Source: Osedax fenrisi (lineage: Eukaryota > Annelida > Polychaeta > Sabellida > Siboglinidae). From it: DNA of 64,000 nucleotides. Position 1 is the first letter of the stretch; every line of letters begins with the position of its first letter. Shown here piece after piece: positions 44,044 through 59,233 of this stretch. Position numbers and translations under genes: made by a program. Below the pieces are notes generated by a model. That model was given only the letters and a program-made list of their open reading frames with translations, searched no databases and was not told the DNA's origin. Where the stretch lies: positions 558,001 through 622,000 of the forward strand of contig CAXHSG010000228.1 of NCBI GenBank assembly GCA_964019155.1. Reading direction: 5' to 3'.

Positions 44044-45105
44044 AAACTAATGCTATACTTATCACCCATGCTATTCTTAAAACTAATGCTATCATTAACA
44101 CCCATGCTATACTTAAAACTAATGCTATCATTAACACCCATGTTATAATTTAAACTAATGCTATCATTAACACCCATGCTATACTTAAAACTAAAGCTAT
44201 CATTAACACCCATGCTATACTTAAAACTAATGCTATCATTATCAACCATGCTATACTTAAAACTAATGCTATCATTACACCCATGCTATACCTAAAACTA
44301 ATGCTATCATTAACACCCATGCTATCCTTACAACAAATCTAATATTATCACCCATGCTATACTTAAAACTAATGATATCATTAAAACCCATGCTATACTT
44401 AAAACCAATGCTATCATTAACACCCATGTTATAATTAAAACTAATGCTATCATTAACACCCATGCTATACTTAAAACTAATGCTATCATTAACACCCATG
44501 CTATACTTAAAACTAATGCTATTATTAACACCCATGCTATACTTAAAACTAATGCTATACTTATCACCCATGCTTTCCTTAAAACTAATGCTATCATTAA
44601 CACCCATGCTATACTTAAAACTAATACTATCATTAACACCCATGCTATACTTAAAACTAATGCGATAATTAACATCCATGCTATACTTAAAACTAATGCT
44701 ATCATTAACACCCATGCTATACTTAAAACTATTGCTATACTTATCACCCATGCTTTCCTTAAAACTAATGCTATCATTAACACCCATGCTATACTTAAAA
44801 CTAATGCTATCATTAACACCCATGCTATACTTAAAACTAATGCGATAATTAACATCCATGCTATACTTAAAACTAATGCTATCATTAACACCCATTCTAT
44901 ACTTAAAACTAATGCTATACTTATCACCCATGCTATTCTTAAAACTAATGCTATCATTAACACCCATGCTATACTTAAAACTAATGCTATACTTATCACC
45001 CATGCTATTCTTAAAACTAATGCTATCATTAACACCCATGCTATACTTAAAACTAATGCTATCATTAACACCCATGTTATAATTTAAACTAATGCTATCA
45101 TTAAC
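44030..45105 (+). repeat. Higher-order block H9, copy a (offset 1,865 bp)
   Basis: About 1.07 kb around the M1 unit at 44326 is repeated at about 45895-46970. Both copies have the AATATTATCACCC variant just after the M1 unit, AAAACTATTG halves, and two GCGATAATTAACATCC halves in the same order. Confidence 0.82.
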
Positions 45106-45109
45106 ACCC

Positions 45110-45912
45110 ATGCTTTCCTTAAAACTAATGCTATCATTAACACCACAGCTATACTTAAAACTAATGCTATCATTAACACCCATGATATACTTAAAACTAA
45201 TGCTATCATTAATACCCATACTATACTTAAAACTAATACTATCATTAACACCCATGCTATATTTAAAACTAATGCTATCATTAACACCCATGCTATTCTT
45301 AAAACTAATGCTATCATTAACACCACAGCTATACTTAAAACTAATGCTATCATTAACACCCATGCTATACTTAAAACTAATGCTATCATTAACACCCATT
45401 ATATACTTAAAACTAATGCTATCATTAACACCCATGCTATACTTAAAACTAATGCTATCATTAACACCCATGCTATACTTAAAACCAATGCTATCATTAA
45501 CACCCATGTTATAATTAAAACTAATGCTATCATTAACACCCATGCTATACTTAAAACTAATGCTACCATTAACACCCATGTTATAATTTAAACTAATGCT
45601 ATCATTAACACCCATGCTATACTTAAAACTAATGCTATCATTAACACCTATGCTATACTTAAAACTAATGTTATCATTAAAACCCATGCTATACTTAAAA
45701 CTAATGCTATCACTGACATCCATGCTATACTTAAAACTAATACTATCATTAACACCCATGCTATACTTAAAACTAATGCTATCATTAACACACATACTTA
45801 AAACTAATGCTATACTTATCACCCATGCTTTCCTTAAAACTAATGCTATCATTAACACCCATGCTATACTTAAAACTAATGCTATCATTAACACCCATGC
45901 TATACTTAAAAC
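45110..45912 (+). repeat. CACCACAG block H8, copy d
   Basis: This is the fourth copy of the 180-bp-spaced pair (45141/45321), followed by the same CTACCATT variant and 5-bp deletion junction. Its left flank differs (CTTTCCTTAAAAC just before the first CACCACAG), so the copy was joined to a different upstream block. Confidence 0.8.
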
Positions 45913-46970
45913 TAATGCTATACTTATCACCCATGCTATTCTTAAAACTAATGCTATCATTAACACCCATGCTATACTTAAAACTAATGCTATCATTAAC
46001 ACCCATGTTATAATTTAAACTAATGCTATCATTAACACCCATGCTATACTTAAAACTAAAGCTATCATTAACACCCATGCTATACTTAAAACTAATGCTA
46101 TCATTATCAACCATGCTATACTTAAAACTAATGCTATCATTACACCCATGCTATACCTAAAACTAATGCTATCATTAACACCCATGCTATCCTTACAACA
46201 AATCTAATATTATCACCCATGCTATACTTAAAACTAATGATATCATTAAAACCCATGCTATACTTAAAACCAATGCTATCATTAACACCCATGTTATAAT
46301 TAAAACTAATGCTATCATTAACACCCATGCTATACTTAAAACTAATGCTATCATTAACACCCATGCTATACTTAAAACTAATGCTATTATTAACACCCAT
46401 GCTATACTTAAAACTAATGCTATACTTATCACCCATGCTTTCCTTAAAACTAATGCTATCATTAACACCCATGCTATACTTAAAACTAATACTATCATTA
46501 ACACCCATGCTATACTTAAAACTAATGCGATAATTAACATCCATGCTATACTTAAAACTAATGCTATCATTAACACCCATGCTATACTTAAAACTATTGC
46601 TATACTTATCACCCAAGCTTTCCTTAAAACTAATGCTATCATTAACACCCATGCTATACTTAAAACTAATGCTATCATTAACACCCATGCTATACTTAAA
46701 ACTAATGCGATAATTAACATCCATGCTATACTTAAAACTAATGCTATCATTAACACCCATGCTATACTTAAAACTAATGCTATACTTATCACCCATGCTA
46801 TTCTTAAAACTAATGCTATCATTAACACCCATGCTATACTTAAAACTAATGCTATACTTATCACCCATGCTATTCTTAAAACTAATGCTATCATTAACAC
46901 CCATGCTATAATTAAAACTAATGCTATCATTAACACCCATGTTATAATTTAAACTAATGCTATCATTAAC
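45895..46970 (+). repeat. Higher-order block H9, copy b
   Basis: This is the second copy of 44030-45105, with the M1 unit at 46191. Single-base differences (for example CACCCAAGC versus CACCCATGC near 46,613) distinguish it. Confidence 0.82.
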
Positions 46971-47363
46971 ACCCATGCTATACTTAAAACTAAAGCTATC
47001 ATTAACACCCATGCTATACTTAAAACTAATGCTATCATTATCAACCATGCTATACTTAAAACTAATGCTATCATTACACCCATGCTATACCTAAAACTAA
47101 TGCTATCATTAACACCCATGCTATCCTTACAACAAATCTAATATTATCACCCATGCTATACTTAAAACTAATGATATCATTAAAACCCATGCTATACTTA
47201 AAACCAATGCTATCATTAACACCCATGTTATAATTAAAACTAATGCTATCATTAACACCCATGCTATACTTAAAACTAATGCTATACTTATCACCCATGC
47301 TATTCTTAAAACTAATGCTATCATTAACACCCATGCTATACTTAAAACTAATGCTATCATTAA

Positions 47364-50300
47364 CGCCCATGTTATAATTTAAACTAATGCTATCATTAAC
47401 ACCCATGCTATACTTAAATCTAATGCTATTATTAACACCCATGCTATACTTAAAACTAATGCTATACTTATCACCCATGCTTTCCTTAAAACTAATGCTA
47501 TCATTAACACCCATGCTATACTTAAAACTAATACTATCATTAACACCCATGCTATACTTAAAACTAATGCGATAATTAACACCCATGCTATACTTAAAAC
47601 TAATGCGATAATTAACATCCATGCTATACTTAAAACTAATGCTATCATTAACACCCATGCTATACTTAAAACTAATGCTATACTTATCACCCATGCTATT
47701 CTTAAAACTAATGCTATCATTAACACCCATGCTATACTTAAAACTAATGCTATACTTATCACCCATGCTATTCTTAAAACTAATGCTATCATTAACACCC
47801 ATGCTATACTTAAAACTAATGCTATCATTAACGCCCATGTTATAATTTAAACTAATGCTATCATTAACACCCATGCTATACTTAAAACTAAAGCTATCAT
47901 TAACACCCATGCTATACTTAAAACTAATGCTATCATTATCAACCATGCTATACTTAAAACTAATGCTATCATTAACACCCATGCTATACTTAAAACTAAT
48001 GCTATCATTAACACCCATGCTATACTTAAAACTAATGCTATACTTATCACCCATGCTATTCTTAAAACTAATGCTATCATTAACACCCATGCTATACTTA
48101 AAACTAATGCTATCATTAACGCCCATGTTATAATTTAAACTAATGCTATCATTAACACCCATGCTATACTTAAAACTAAAGCTATCATTAACACCCATGC
48201 TATACTTAAAACTAATGCTATCATTATCAACCATGCTATACTTAAAACTAATGCTATCATTAACACCCATGCTATACTTAAAACTAATACTATCATTAAC
48301 ACCCATGCTATACTTAAAACTAATGCGATAATTAACACCCATGCTATACTTAAAACTAATGCGATAATTAACATCCATGCTATACTTAAAACTAATGCTA
48401 TCATTAACACCCATGCTATACTTAAAACTAATGCTATACTTATCACCCATGCTATACTTAAAACTAATGATATCATTAAAACCCATGCTATACTTGAAAT
48501 CAATGCTATCATTAACACCCATGTTATAATTAAAACTAATGCTATCATTAACACCCATGCTATACTTAAAACTAATACTATCATTAACACCCATGCTATA
48601 CTTAAAACTAATGCGATAATTAACATCCATGCTATACTTAAAACTAATGCTATCATTAACACCCATGCTATACTTAAAACTATTGCTATACTTATCACCC
48701 ATGCTTTCCTTAAAACTAATGCTATCATTAACCCCCATGCTATACTTAAAACTAATGCTATCATTAACACCCATGCTATACTTAAAACTAATGCGATAAT
48801 TAACATCCATGCTATACTTAAAACTAATGCTATCATTAACACCCATGCTATACTTAAAACTAATGCTATACTTATCACACATGCTATTCTTAAAACTAAT
48901 GCTATCATTAACACCCATGCTATACTTAAAACTAATGCTATACTTATCACCCATGCTATTCTTAAAACTAATGCTATCATTAACACCCATGCTATACTTA
49001 AAACTAATGCTATCATTAACACCCATGCTATACTTAAAACTAATGCGATAATTAACATCCATGCTATACTTAAAACTAATGCTATCATTAACACCCATGC
49101 TATACTTAAAACTAATGCTATACTTATCACCCATGCTATTCTTAAAACTAATGCTATCATTAACACCCATGCTATACTTAAAACTAATGCTATCATTAAC
49201 ACCCATGCTATACTTAAAACTAATGTTATCATTAAAACTAATGCTATACTTAAAACTAATGCTATCACTGACATCCATGCTATACTTAAAACTAATACTA
49301 TCATTAACACCCATGCTATACTTAAAACTAATGCTATCATTAACACACATACTTAAAACTAATGCTATACTTATCACCCATGCTTTCCTTAAAACTAATG
49401 CTATCATTAACACCCATGCTATACTTAAAACTAATGCTATCATTAACACCCATGCTATACTTAAAACTAATGCGATAATTAACATCCATGCTATACTTAA
49501 AACTAATTCTATCATTAACACCCATGCTATACTTAAAACTAATGCTATACTTAACACCCATGTTATAATTTAAACTAATGCTATCATTAACACCCATGCT
49601 ATACTTAAAACTAAAGCTATCATTAAACCCATGCTATACTTAAAACTAATGCTATTATTATCAACCATGCTATACTTAAAACTAATGCTATCATTACACC
49701 CATGCTATACCTAAAACTAATGCTATCATTAACACCCATGCTATCCTTACAACAAATCTAATATTATCACCCATGCTATACTTAAAACTAATGATATCAT
49801 TAAAACCCATGCTCTACTTAAAACCAATGCTATCATTAACACCCATGTTATAATTAAAACTAATGCTATCATTAACACCCATGCTATACTTAAAACTAAT
49901 GCTATCATTAACACCCATGCTATACTTAAAACTAATGCTATTATTAACACCCATGCTATACTTAAAACTAATGCTATACTTATCACCCATGCTTTCCTTA
50001 AAACTAATGCTATCATTAACACCCATGCTATACTTAAAACTAATACTATCATTAACACCCATGCTATACTTAAAACTAATGCGATAATTAACATCCATGC
50101 TATACTTAAAACTAATGCTATCATTAACACCCATGCTATACTTAAAACTATTGCTATACTTATCACCCATGCTTTCCTTAAAACTAATGCTATCATTAAC
50201 ACCCATGCTATACTTAAAACTAATGCTATCATTAACACCCATGCTATACTTAAAACTAATGCGATAATTAACATCCATGCTATACTTAAAACTAATGCTA

Positions 50301-50430
50301 TCATTAACACCCATGCTATACTTAAAACTAATGCTATACTTATCACCCATGCTATACTTAAAACTAATGCTATCATTAACACCCATGCTATACTTAAAAC
50401 TAATGCTATCATTAACGCCCATGTTATAAT
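47364..50430 (+). repeat. Sub-region marked by CGCCCATGTTATAATTTAAAC
   Basis: The combination CGCCCATG followed by TTATAATTTAAAC occurs at 47364, 47832, 48120 and 50416. Elsewhere CGCCC is a left-domain B variant found in other company. This local combination shows a recent short-range spread. A hybrid half TTATCATTAAAACTAATG, made of a B start and an A end, lies near 49,225 in the same region. Confidence 0.7.
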
Positions 50431-51469
50431 TTAAACTAATGCTATCATTAACACACATGCTATACTTAAAACTAAAGCTATCATTAACACCCATGCTATA
50501 CTTAAAACTAATGCTATCATTATCAACCATGCTATACTTAAAACTAATGCTATCATTACACCCATGCTATACCTAAAACTAATGCTATCATTACACCCAT
50601 GCTATACCTAAAACTAATGCTATCATTAACACCCATGCTATCCTTACAACAAATCTAATATTAACATCCATGCTATACTTAAAACTAATGCTATACTTAT
50701 CACCCATGCTATTCTTAAAACTAATGCTATCATTAACACCACAGCTATACTTAAAACTAATGCTATCATTAACACCCATGCTATACTTAAAACTAATGCT
50801 ATCATTAACACCCATGCTATCCTTACAACAAATCTAATATTAACACCCATGCTATACTTAAAACTAATGATATCATTAAAACCCATGCTATACTTGAAAT
50901 CAATGCTATCATTAACACCCATGTTATAATTAAAACTAATGCTATCATTAACACCCATGCTATACTTAAAACTAATGCTATCATTAACACCATGTTATAA
51001 TTTAAACTAATGCTATCATTAACACCCATTCTATACTTAAAACTAATGCTATCATTAACACCCATGCTATACTTAAAACTAATGCTATCATTAACACCCA
51101 TGCTATACTTAAAACTAATGCGATAATTAACATCCATGCTATACTTAAAACTAATGCTATCATTAACACCCATGCTATACTTAAAACTAATGCTATACTT
51201 ATCACCCATGCTATTCTTAAAACAAATGCTATCATTAACACCCATGCTATACTTAAAACTAATGCTATCATTAACACCCATGTTATAATTTAAACTAATG
51301 CTATCATTAACACCCATGCTATACTTAAAACTAAAGCTATCATTAACACCTATGCTATACTTAAAACTAATGCTATCATTATCAACCATGCTATACTTAA
51401 AACTAATGCTATCATTACACCCATGCTATACTTAAAACTATTGCTATCATTAACACCCATGATATACTT

Positions 51470-52466
51470 AAAACTATTGCTATCATTAACACCCATGATA
51501 TACTTAAAACTAATGCTATCATTAACACCCATGCTATACTTAAAACTAATGCTATTATTAACACCCATGCTATACTTAAAAATAATGCTATACTTATCAC
51601 CCATGCTTTCCTTAAAACTAATGCTATCATTAACACCCATGCTATACTTAAAACTAATGCTATCATTAACACCCATGCTATACTTAAAACTAATGCGATA
51701 ATTAACATCCATGCTATACTTAAAACTAATGCTATCATTAACACCCATGCTATACTTAAAACTAATGCTATACTTATCACCCATGCTATTCTTAAAACTA
51801 ATGCTATCATTAACACCCATGTTATAATTTAAACTAATGCTATCATTAACACCCATGCTATACTTAAAACTAATGCTATCATTAACACCCATGCTATACT
51901 TAAAACTAATGCTATACTTATCACCCATGCTTTCCTTAAAACTAATGCTATCATTAACACCCATGCTAAACATAAAATTAATGATATCATTAACACCCAT
52001 GCTATATTTAAAACTAATGCTATCATTAACACCCATGCTATACTTAAAACTAAAGCTATCATTAACACCCATGCTATACTTAAAACTAATGCTATCATTA
52101 ACACCCATGCTATACTTAAAACTAATGCGATAATTAACATCCATGCTATACTTAAAACTAATGCTATCATTAACACCCATGATATACTTAAAACTAATGC
52201 TATACTTATCACCCATGCTATTCTTAAAACTAATGCTATCATTAACACCCATGTTATAATTTAAACTAATGCTATTATTTACATCCATGCTATACTTAAA
52301 ACTAATGCTATCATTACACCCATGCTATACCTAAAACTAATGCTATCATTAACACCCATGCTATCCTTACAACAAATCTAATATTAACACCCATGCTATA
52401 CTTAAAACTAATGATATCATTAAAACCCATGCTATACTTAAAACCAATGCTATCATTAACACCCAT
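51470..52466 (+). repeat. Higher-order block H10, copy a
   Basis: About 1 kb ends just after the M1 unit at 52365. It is repeated next door at offset 969 (about 52504-53435) and again at offset 10,917 (about 62387-63383). It contains AAAACTATTG halves, a B-prime/CTTTCCTT run, and CTAAACATAAAATTAATG followed by ATATCATT. Confidence 0.82.
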
Positions 52467-52503
52467 GATATACTTAAAACTAATGCTATCATTAACACCC
52501 AGC

Positions 52504-53435
52504 TATACTTAAAACTAATGCTATTATTAACACCCATGCTATATTTAAAACTAATGCTATACTTATCACCCATGCTTTCCTTAAAACTAATGCTATCATT
52601 AACACCCATGCTATACTTAAAACTAATGCTATCATTAACACCCATGCTATACTTAAAACTAATGCGATAATTAACATCCATGCTATACTTAAAACTAATG
52701 CTATCATTAACACCCATGCTATACTTAAAACTAATGCTATACTTATCACCCATGCTATTCTTAAAACTAATGCTATCATTAACACCCATGTTATAATTTA
52801 AACTAATGCTATCATTAACACCCATGCTATACTTAAAACTAATGCTATCATTAACACCCATGCTATACTTAAAACTAATGCTATACTTATCACCCATGCT
52901 TTCCTTAAAACTAATGCTATCATTAACACCCATGCTAAACATAAAATTAATGATATCATTAACACCCATGCTATATTTAAAACTAATGCTATCATTAACA
53001 CCCATGCTATACTTAAAACTAAAGCTATCATTAACACCCATGCTATACTTAAAACTAATGCTATTATTAACACCCATGCTATACTTAAAACTAATGCGAT
53101 AATTAACATTCATGCTATACTTAAAACTAATGCTATCATTAACACCCATGCTATACTTAAAAATAATGCTATACTTATCACCCATGCTATTCTTAAAACT
53201 AATGCTATCATTAACACCCATGTTATAATTTAAACTAATGCTATTATTAACATCCATGCTATACTTAAAACTAATGCTATCATTACACCCATGCTATACC
53301 TAAAACTAATGCTATCATTAACACCCATGCTATCCTTACAACAAATCTAATATTAACACCCATGCTATACTTAAAACTAATGATATCATTAAAACCCATG
53401 CTATACTTAAAACCAATGCTATCATTAACACCCAT
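52504..53435 (+). repeat. Higher-order block H10, copy b
   Basis: This is the adjacent copy of 51535-52466 (offset 969, about 27 monomers), with the M1 unit at 53334. Just before it, CACCCAGCTATAC near 52,497 shows a 3-bp loss at the join between blocks. Confidence 0.8.
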
Positions 53436-54494
53436 GTTATAATTAAAACTAATGCTATCATTAACACCCATGCTATACTTAAAACTAATGCTATCATTAA
53501 CACCCATGTTATAATTTAAACTAATGCTATCATTAACACCCATGCTATACTTAAAACTAATGCTATCATTAACACCCATGCTATACTTAAAACTAATCCT
53601 ATCATTAACACCCATGCTATACTTAACACTAATGCTATCATTAACACCCATGCTATACTTAAAAATAATGATATCATTAACATCCATGCTATACTTAAAA
53701 CTAATGCTATCATTAACACCCATGCTATATTTAAAACTAATGCTATACTTATCACCCATGCTATGCTTAAAACTAATGCTATCATTAACACCACAGCTAT
53801 ACTTAAAACTAATGCTATCATTAACACCCATGATATACTTAAAACTAATTCTATCATTAATACCCATACTATACTTAAAACTAATACTATCATTAACACC
53901 CATGCTATATTTAAAACTAATGCTATCATTAACACCCATGCTATACTTAAAACTAATGCTATCATTAACACCCATGCTATACTTAAAACTAATGCTATCA
54001 TTAACACCCATTCTATACTTAAAACTAATGCTATCATTAACACCCATGCTATACTTAAAACTAATGCTATCATTAACACCCATGCTATACTTAAAACCAA
54101 TGCTATCATTAACACCCATGTTATAATTTAAACTAATGCTATCATTAACACCCATGCTATACTTAAAACTAATGCTATCATTAACACCCATGCTATACTT
54201 AAAACTAATAATATCATTAACACCCATGCTATACTTAAAACTAATGCTATCATTAACACCCATGCTATACTTAAAACCAATGCTATCATTAACACCCATG
54301 TTATAATTAAAACTAATGCTATCATTAACACCCATGCTATACTTAAAACTAATGCTATCATTAACACCCATGTTATAATTTAAACTAATGCTATCATTAA
54401 CACCCATGCTATACTTAAAACTAATGCTATCATTAACATCCATGCTATACTTAAAACCAATGCTATCATTAACACCCATGTTATAATTTAAACT

Positions 54495-57400
54495 AATGCT
54501 ATCATTAACACCCATGCTATCCTTACAACAAATCTAATATTAACACCCATGCTATACTTAAAACTAATGATATCATTAAAACCCATGCTATACTTAAAAC
54601 CAATGCTATCATTAACACCCATGTTATAATTAAAACTAATGCTATCATTAACACCCATGCTATACTTAAAACTAATGCTATCATTAACACCCATGTTATA
54701 ATTTAAACTAATGCTATCATTAACACCCATGCTATACTTAAAACTAATGCTATCATTAACACCCATGATATACTTAAAACTAATGCTATCATTAACACCC
54801 ATGTTATAATTAAAACTAATGCTATCATTAACACCCATGCTATACTTAAAACTAATGCTATCATTAACACCCATGCTATACTTAAAACTAATGCTATTAT
54901 TAACACCCATGCTATACTTAAAACTAATGCTATACTTATCAACCATGCTTTCCTTAAAACTAATGCTATCATTAACACCCATTCTATACTTAAAACTAAT
55001 ACTATCATTAACACCCATGCTATACTTAAAACTAATGCGATAATTAACCTCCATGCTATACTTAAAACTAATGCTATCATTAACACCCATGCTATACTTA
55101 AAACTATTGCTATACTTATCACCCATGCTTTCCTTAAAACTAATGCTATCATTAACACCCATGCTATACTTAAAACTAATGCGATAATTAACATCCATGC
55201 TATACTTAAAACTAATGCTATCATTAACACCCATGCTATACTTAAAACTAATGCTATACTTATCACCCATGCTATTCTTAAAACTAATGCTATCATTAAC
55301 ACCCATGCTATACTTAAAACTAATGCTATACTTATCACCCATGCTATTCTTAAAACTAATGCTATCATTAACACCCATGCTATACTTAAAACTAATGCTA
55401 TCATTAACACCCATGTTATAATTTAAACTAATGCTATCATTAACACCATTGCTATACTTAAAACTAAAGCTATCATTAACACCCATGCTATACTTAAAAC
55501 TAATGCTATCATTATCAACCACGTTATACTTAAAACTAATGCTATCATTACACCCATGCTATACCTAAAACTAATGCTATCATTAACACCCATGCTATCC
55601 TTACAACAAATCTAATATTAACACCCATGCTATACTTAAAACTAATGATATCATTAAAACCCATGCTATACTTAAAACCAATGCTATCATTAACACCCAT
55701 GTTATAATTTAAACTAATGTTATCATTAACACCCATGCTATACTTAAAACTAATGCTATCATTAACACCCATGCTATACTTAAAACTAATAATATCATTA
55801 ACATCCATGCTATACTTAAAACTAATGCTATAATTGACATCCATGCTATACTTAAAACTAATGCTATCATTAACACCCATGCTATACTTAAAACTAATGC
55901 TATCATTAACACCCATGCTATACTTAAAACCAATGCTATCATTAACACCCATGTTATAATTAAAACTAATGCTATCATTAACACCCATGCTATACTTAAA
56001 ACTAATGCTATCATTAACACCCATGTTATAATTTAAACTAATGCTATCATTAACACCCATGCTATACTTAAAACTAATGCTATCATTAACACCCATGCTA
56101 TACTTAAAAATAATGCTATCATTAACACCCATGCTATATTAAAACTAATGCTATCATTAACACCCATGCTATACTTAAAACTAATGCTATCATTAACACC
56201 CATGCTATACTTAAAACTAATGCTATCATTAACACCAATGCTATACTTAAAAATAATTATATCATTAACACCCATTTATAATTAAAACTAATGCTATCAT
56301 TAACACCCATGCTATCCTTACAACAAATCTAATATTAACACCCATGCTATACTTAAAACTAATGATATCATTAAAACCCATGCTATACTTAAAACCAATG
56401 CTATCATTAACACCCATGTTATAATTAAAACTAATGCTATCATTAACACCCATGCTATACTTAAAACTAATGCTATCATTAACACCCATGTTATAATTTA
56501 AACTAATGCTATCATTAACACCCATGCTATACTTAAAACTAATGCTATCATTAACACCCATGCTATACTTAAATCTAATGCTATCATTAACACCCATGTT
56601 ATAATTAAAACTAATGCTATCATTAACACCCATGCTATACTTAAAACTAATGCTATCATTAACACCCATGCTATACTTAAAAATAATGCTATTATTAACA
56701 CCCATGCTATACTTAAAACTAATGCTATACTTATCACCCATGCTTTCCTTAAAACTAATGCTATCATTAACACCCATGCTATACTTAAAACTAATACTAT
56801 CATTAACACCCATGCTATACTTAAAACTAATGCGATAATTAACATCCATGCTATACTTAAAACTAATGCTATCATTAACACCCATGCTATACTTAAAACT
56901 ATTGCTATACTTATCACCCATGCTTTCCTTAAAACTAATGCTATCATTAACACCCATGCTATACTTAAAACTAATGCGATAATTAACATCCATGCTATAC
57001 TTAAAACTAATGCTATCATTAACACCCATGCTATACTTAAAACTAATGCTATACTTATCACCCATGCTATTCTTAAAACTAATGCTATCATTAACACCCA
57101 TGCTATACTTAAAACTAATGCTATACTTATCACCCATGCTATTCTTAAAACTAATGCTATCATTAACACCCATGCTATACTTAAAACTAATGCTATCATT
57201 AACACCCATGTTATAATTTAAACTAATGCTATCATTAACACCCATGCTATACTTAAAACTAAAGCTATCATTAACACCCATGCTATACTTAAAACTAATG
57301 CTATCATTATCAACCACGTTATACTTAAAACTAATGCTATCATTACACCCATGCTATACCTAAAACTAATGCTATCATTAACACCCATGCTATCCTTACA

Positions 57401-57912
57401 ACAAATCTAATATTAACACCCATGCTATACTTAAAACTAATGATATCATTAAAACCCATGCTATACTTAAAACCAATGCTATCATTAACACCCATGTTAT
57501 AATTAAAACTAATGCTATCATTAACACCCATGCTATACTTAAAACTAGTGCTATCATTAACACCCATGCTATACTTAAAACTAATGCTATTATTAACACC
57601 CATGCTATACTTAAAACTAATGCTATACTTATCACCCATGCTTTCCTTAAAACTAATGCTATCATTAACACCCATGCTATACTTAAAACTATTGCTATCA
57701 TTAACACCCATGATATACTTAAAACTAATGCTATCATTAACACCCATGCTATACTTAAAACTAATGCTATTATTAACACCCATGCTATACTTAAAACTAA
57801 TGCTATACTTATCACCCATGTTTTCCTTAAAACTAATGCTATCATTAACACCCATGCTATACTTAAAACTAATGCTATCATTAACACCCATGCTATACTT
57901 AAAACTAATGCT
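54495..57912 (+). repeat. Higher-order block H11, copy a (offset 4,739 bp)
   Basis: This is the largest duplication in the window, about 3.4 kb. Four M1 units (54521, 55599, 56316, 57394) correspond to 59260, 60338, 61054 and 62096. The offsets are 4,739, 4,739, 4,738 and 4,702, so copy b lost 1 bp and then one further monomer. CCACGTTATACTT and CATTTATAATTAAAAC variants are shared by both copies. The copies part near 57,912 and 62,614. Confidence 0.88.
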
Positions 57913-59233
57913 ATCATTAACACCCATGTTATAATTTAAACTAATGCTATCATTAACACCCATGTTATAATTTAAACTAATGCTATCATTAACACCCATG
58001 CTATACTTAAAACTAAAGCTATCATTAACACCCATGCTATACTTAAAACTAATGCTATCATTATCAACCACGTTATACTTAAAACTAATGCTATCATTAC
58101 ACCCATGCTATACCTAAAACTAATGCTATCATTAACACCCATGCTATCCTTACAACAAATCTAATATTAACACCCATGCTATACTTAAAACTAATGATAT
58201 CATTAAAACCCATGCTATACTTAAAACCAATGCTATCATTAACACCCATGCTATACTTAAAACTAATACTATCATTAACACCCATGCTATACTTAAAACT
58301 AATGCGATAATTAACATCCATGCTATACTTAAAACTAATGCTATCATTAACACCCATGCTATACTTAAAACTATTGCTATACTTATCACCCATGCTTTCC
58401 TTAAAACTAATGCTATCATTAACACCCATGCTATACTTAAAACTAATGCGATAATTAACATCCATGCTATACTTAAAACTAATGCTATCATTAACACCCA
58501 TGCTATACTTAAAACTAATGCTATACTTATCACCCATGCTATTCTTAAAACTAATGCTATCATTAACACCCATGCTATACTTAAAACTAATGCTATACTT
58601 ATCACCCATGCTATTCTTAAAACTAATGCTATCATTAACACCCATGCTATACTTAAAACTAATGCTATCATTAACACCCATGTTATAATTTAAACTAATG
58701 CTATCATTAACACCCATGCTATACTTAAAACTAAAGCTATCATTAACACCCATGCTATACTTAAAACTAATGCTATCATTATCAACCACGTTATACTTAA
58801 AACTAATGCTATCATTACACCCATGCTATACCTAAAACTAATGCTATCATTAACACCCATGCTATCCTTACAACAAATCTAATATTAACACCCATGCTAT
58901 ACTTAAAACTAATGATATCATTAAAACCCATGCTATACTTAAAACCAATGCTATCATTAACACCCATGTTATAATTAAAACTAATGCTATCATTAACACC
59001 CATGCTATACTTAAAACTAGTGCTATCATTAACACCCATGCTATACTTAAAACTAATGCTATTATTAACACCCATGCTATACTTAAAACTAATGCTATAC
59101 TTATCACCCAAGCTTTCCTTAAAACTAATGCTATCATTAACACCCATGCTATACTTAAAACTAATGCTATCATTAACACCAATGCTATACTTAAAAATAA
59201 TTATATCATTAACACCCATTTATAATTAAAACT

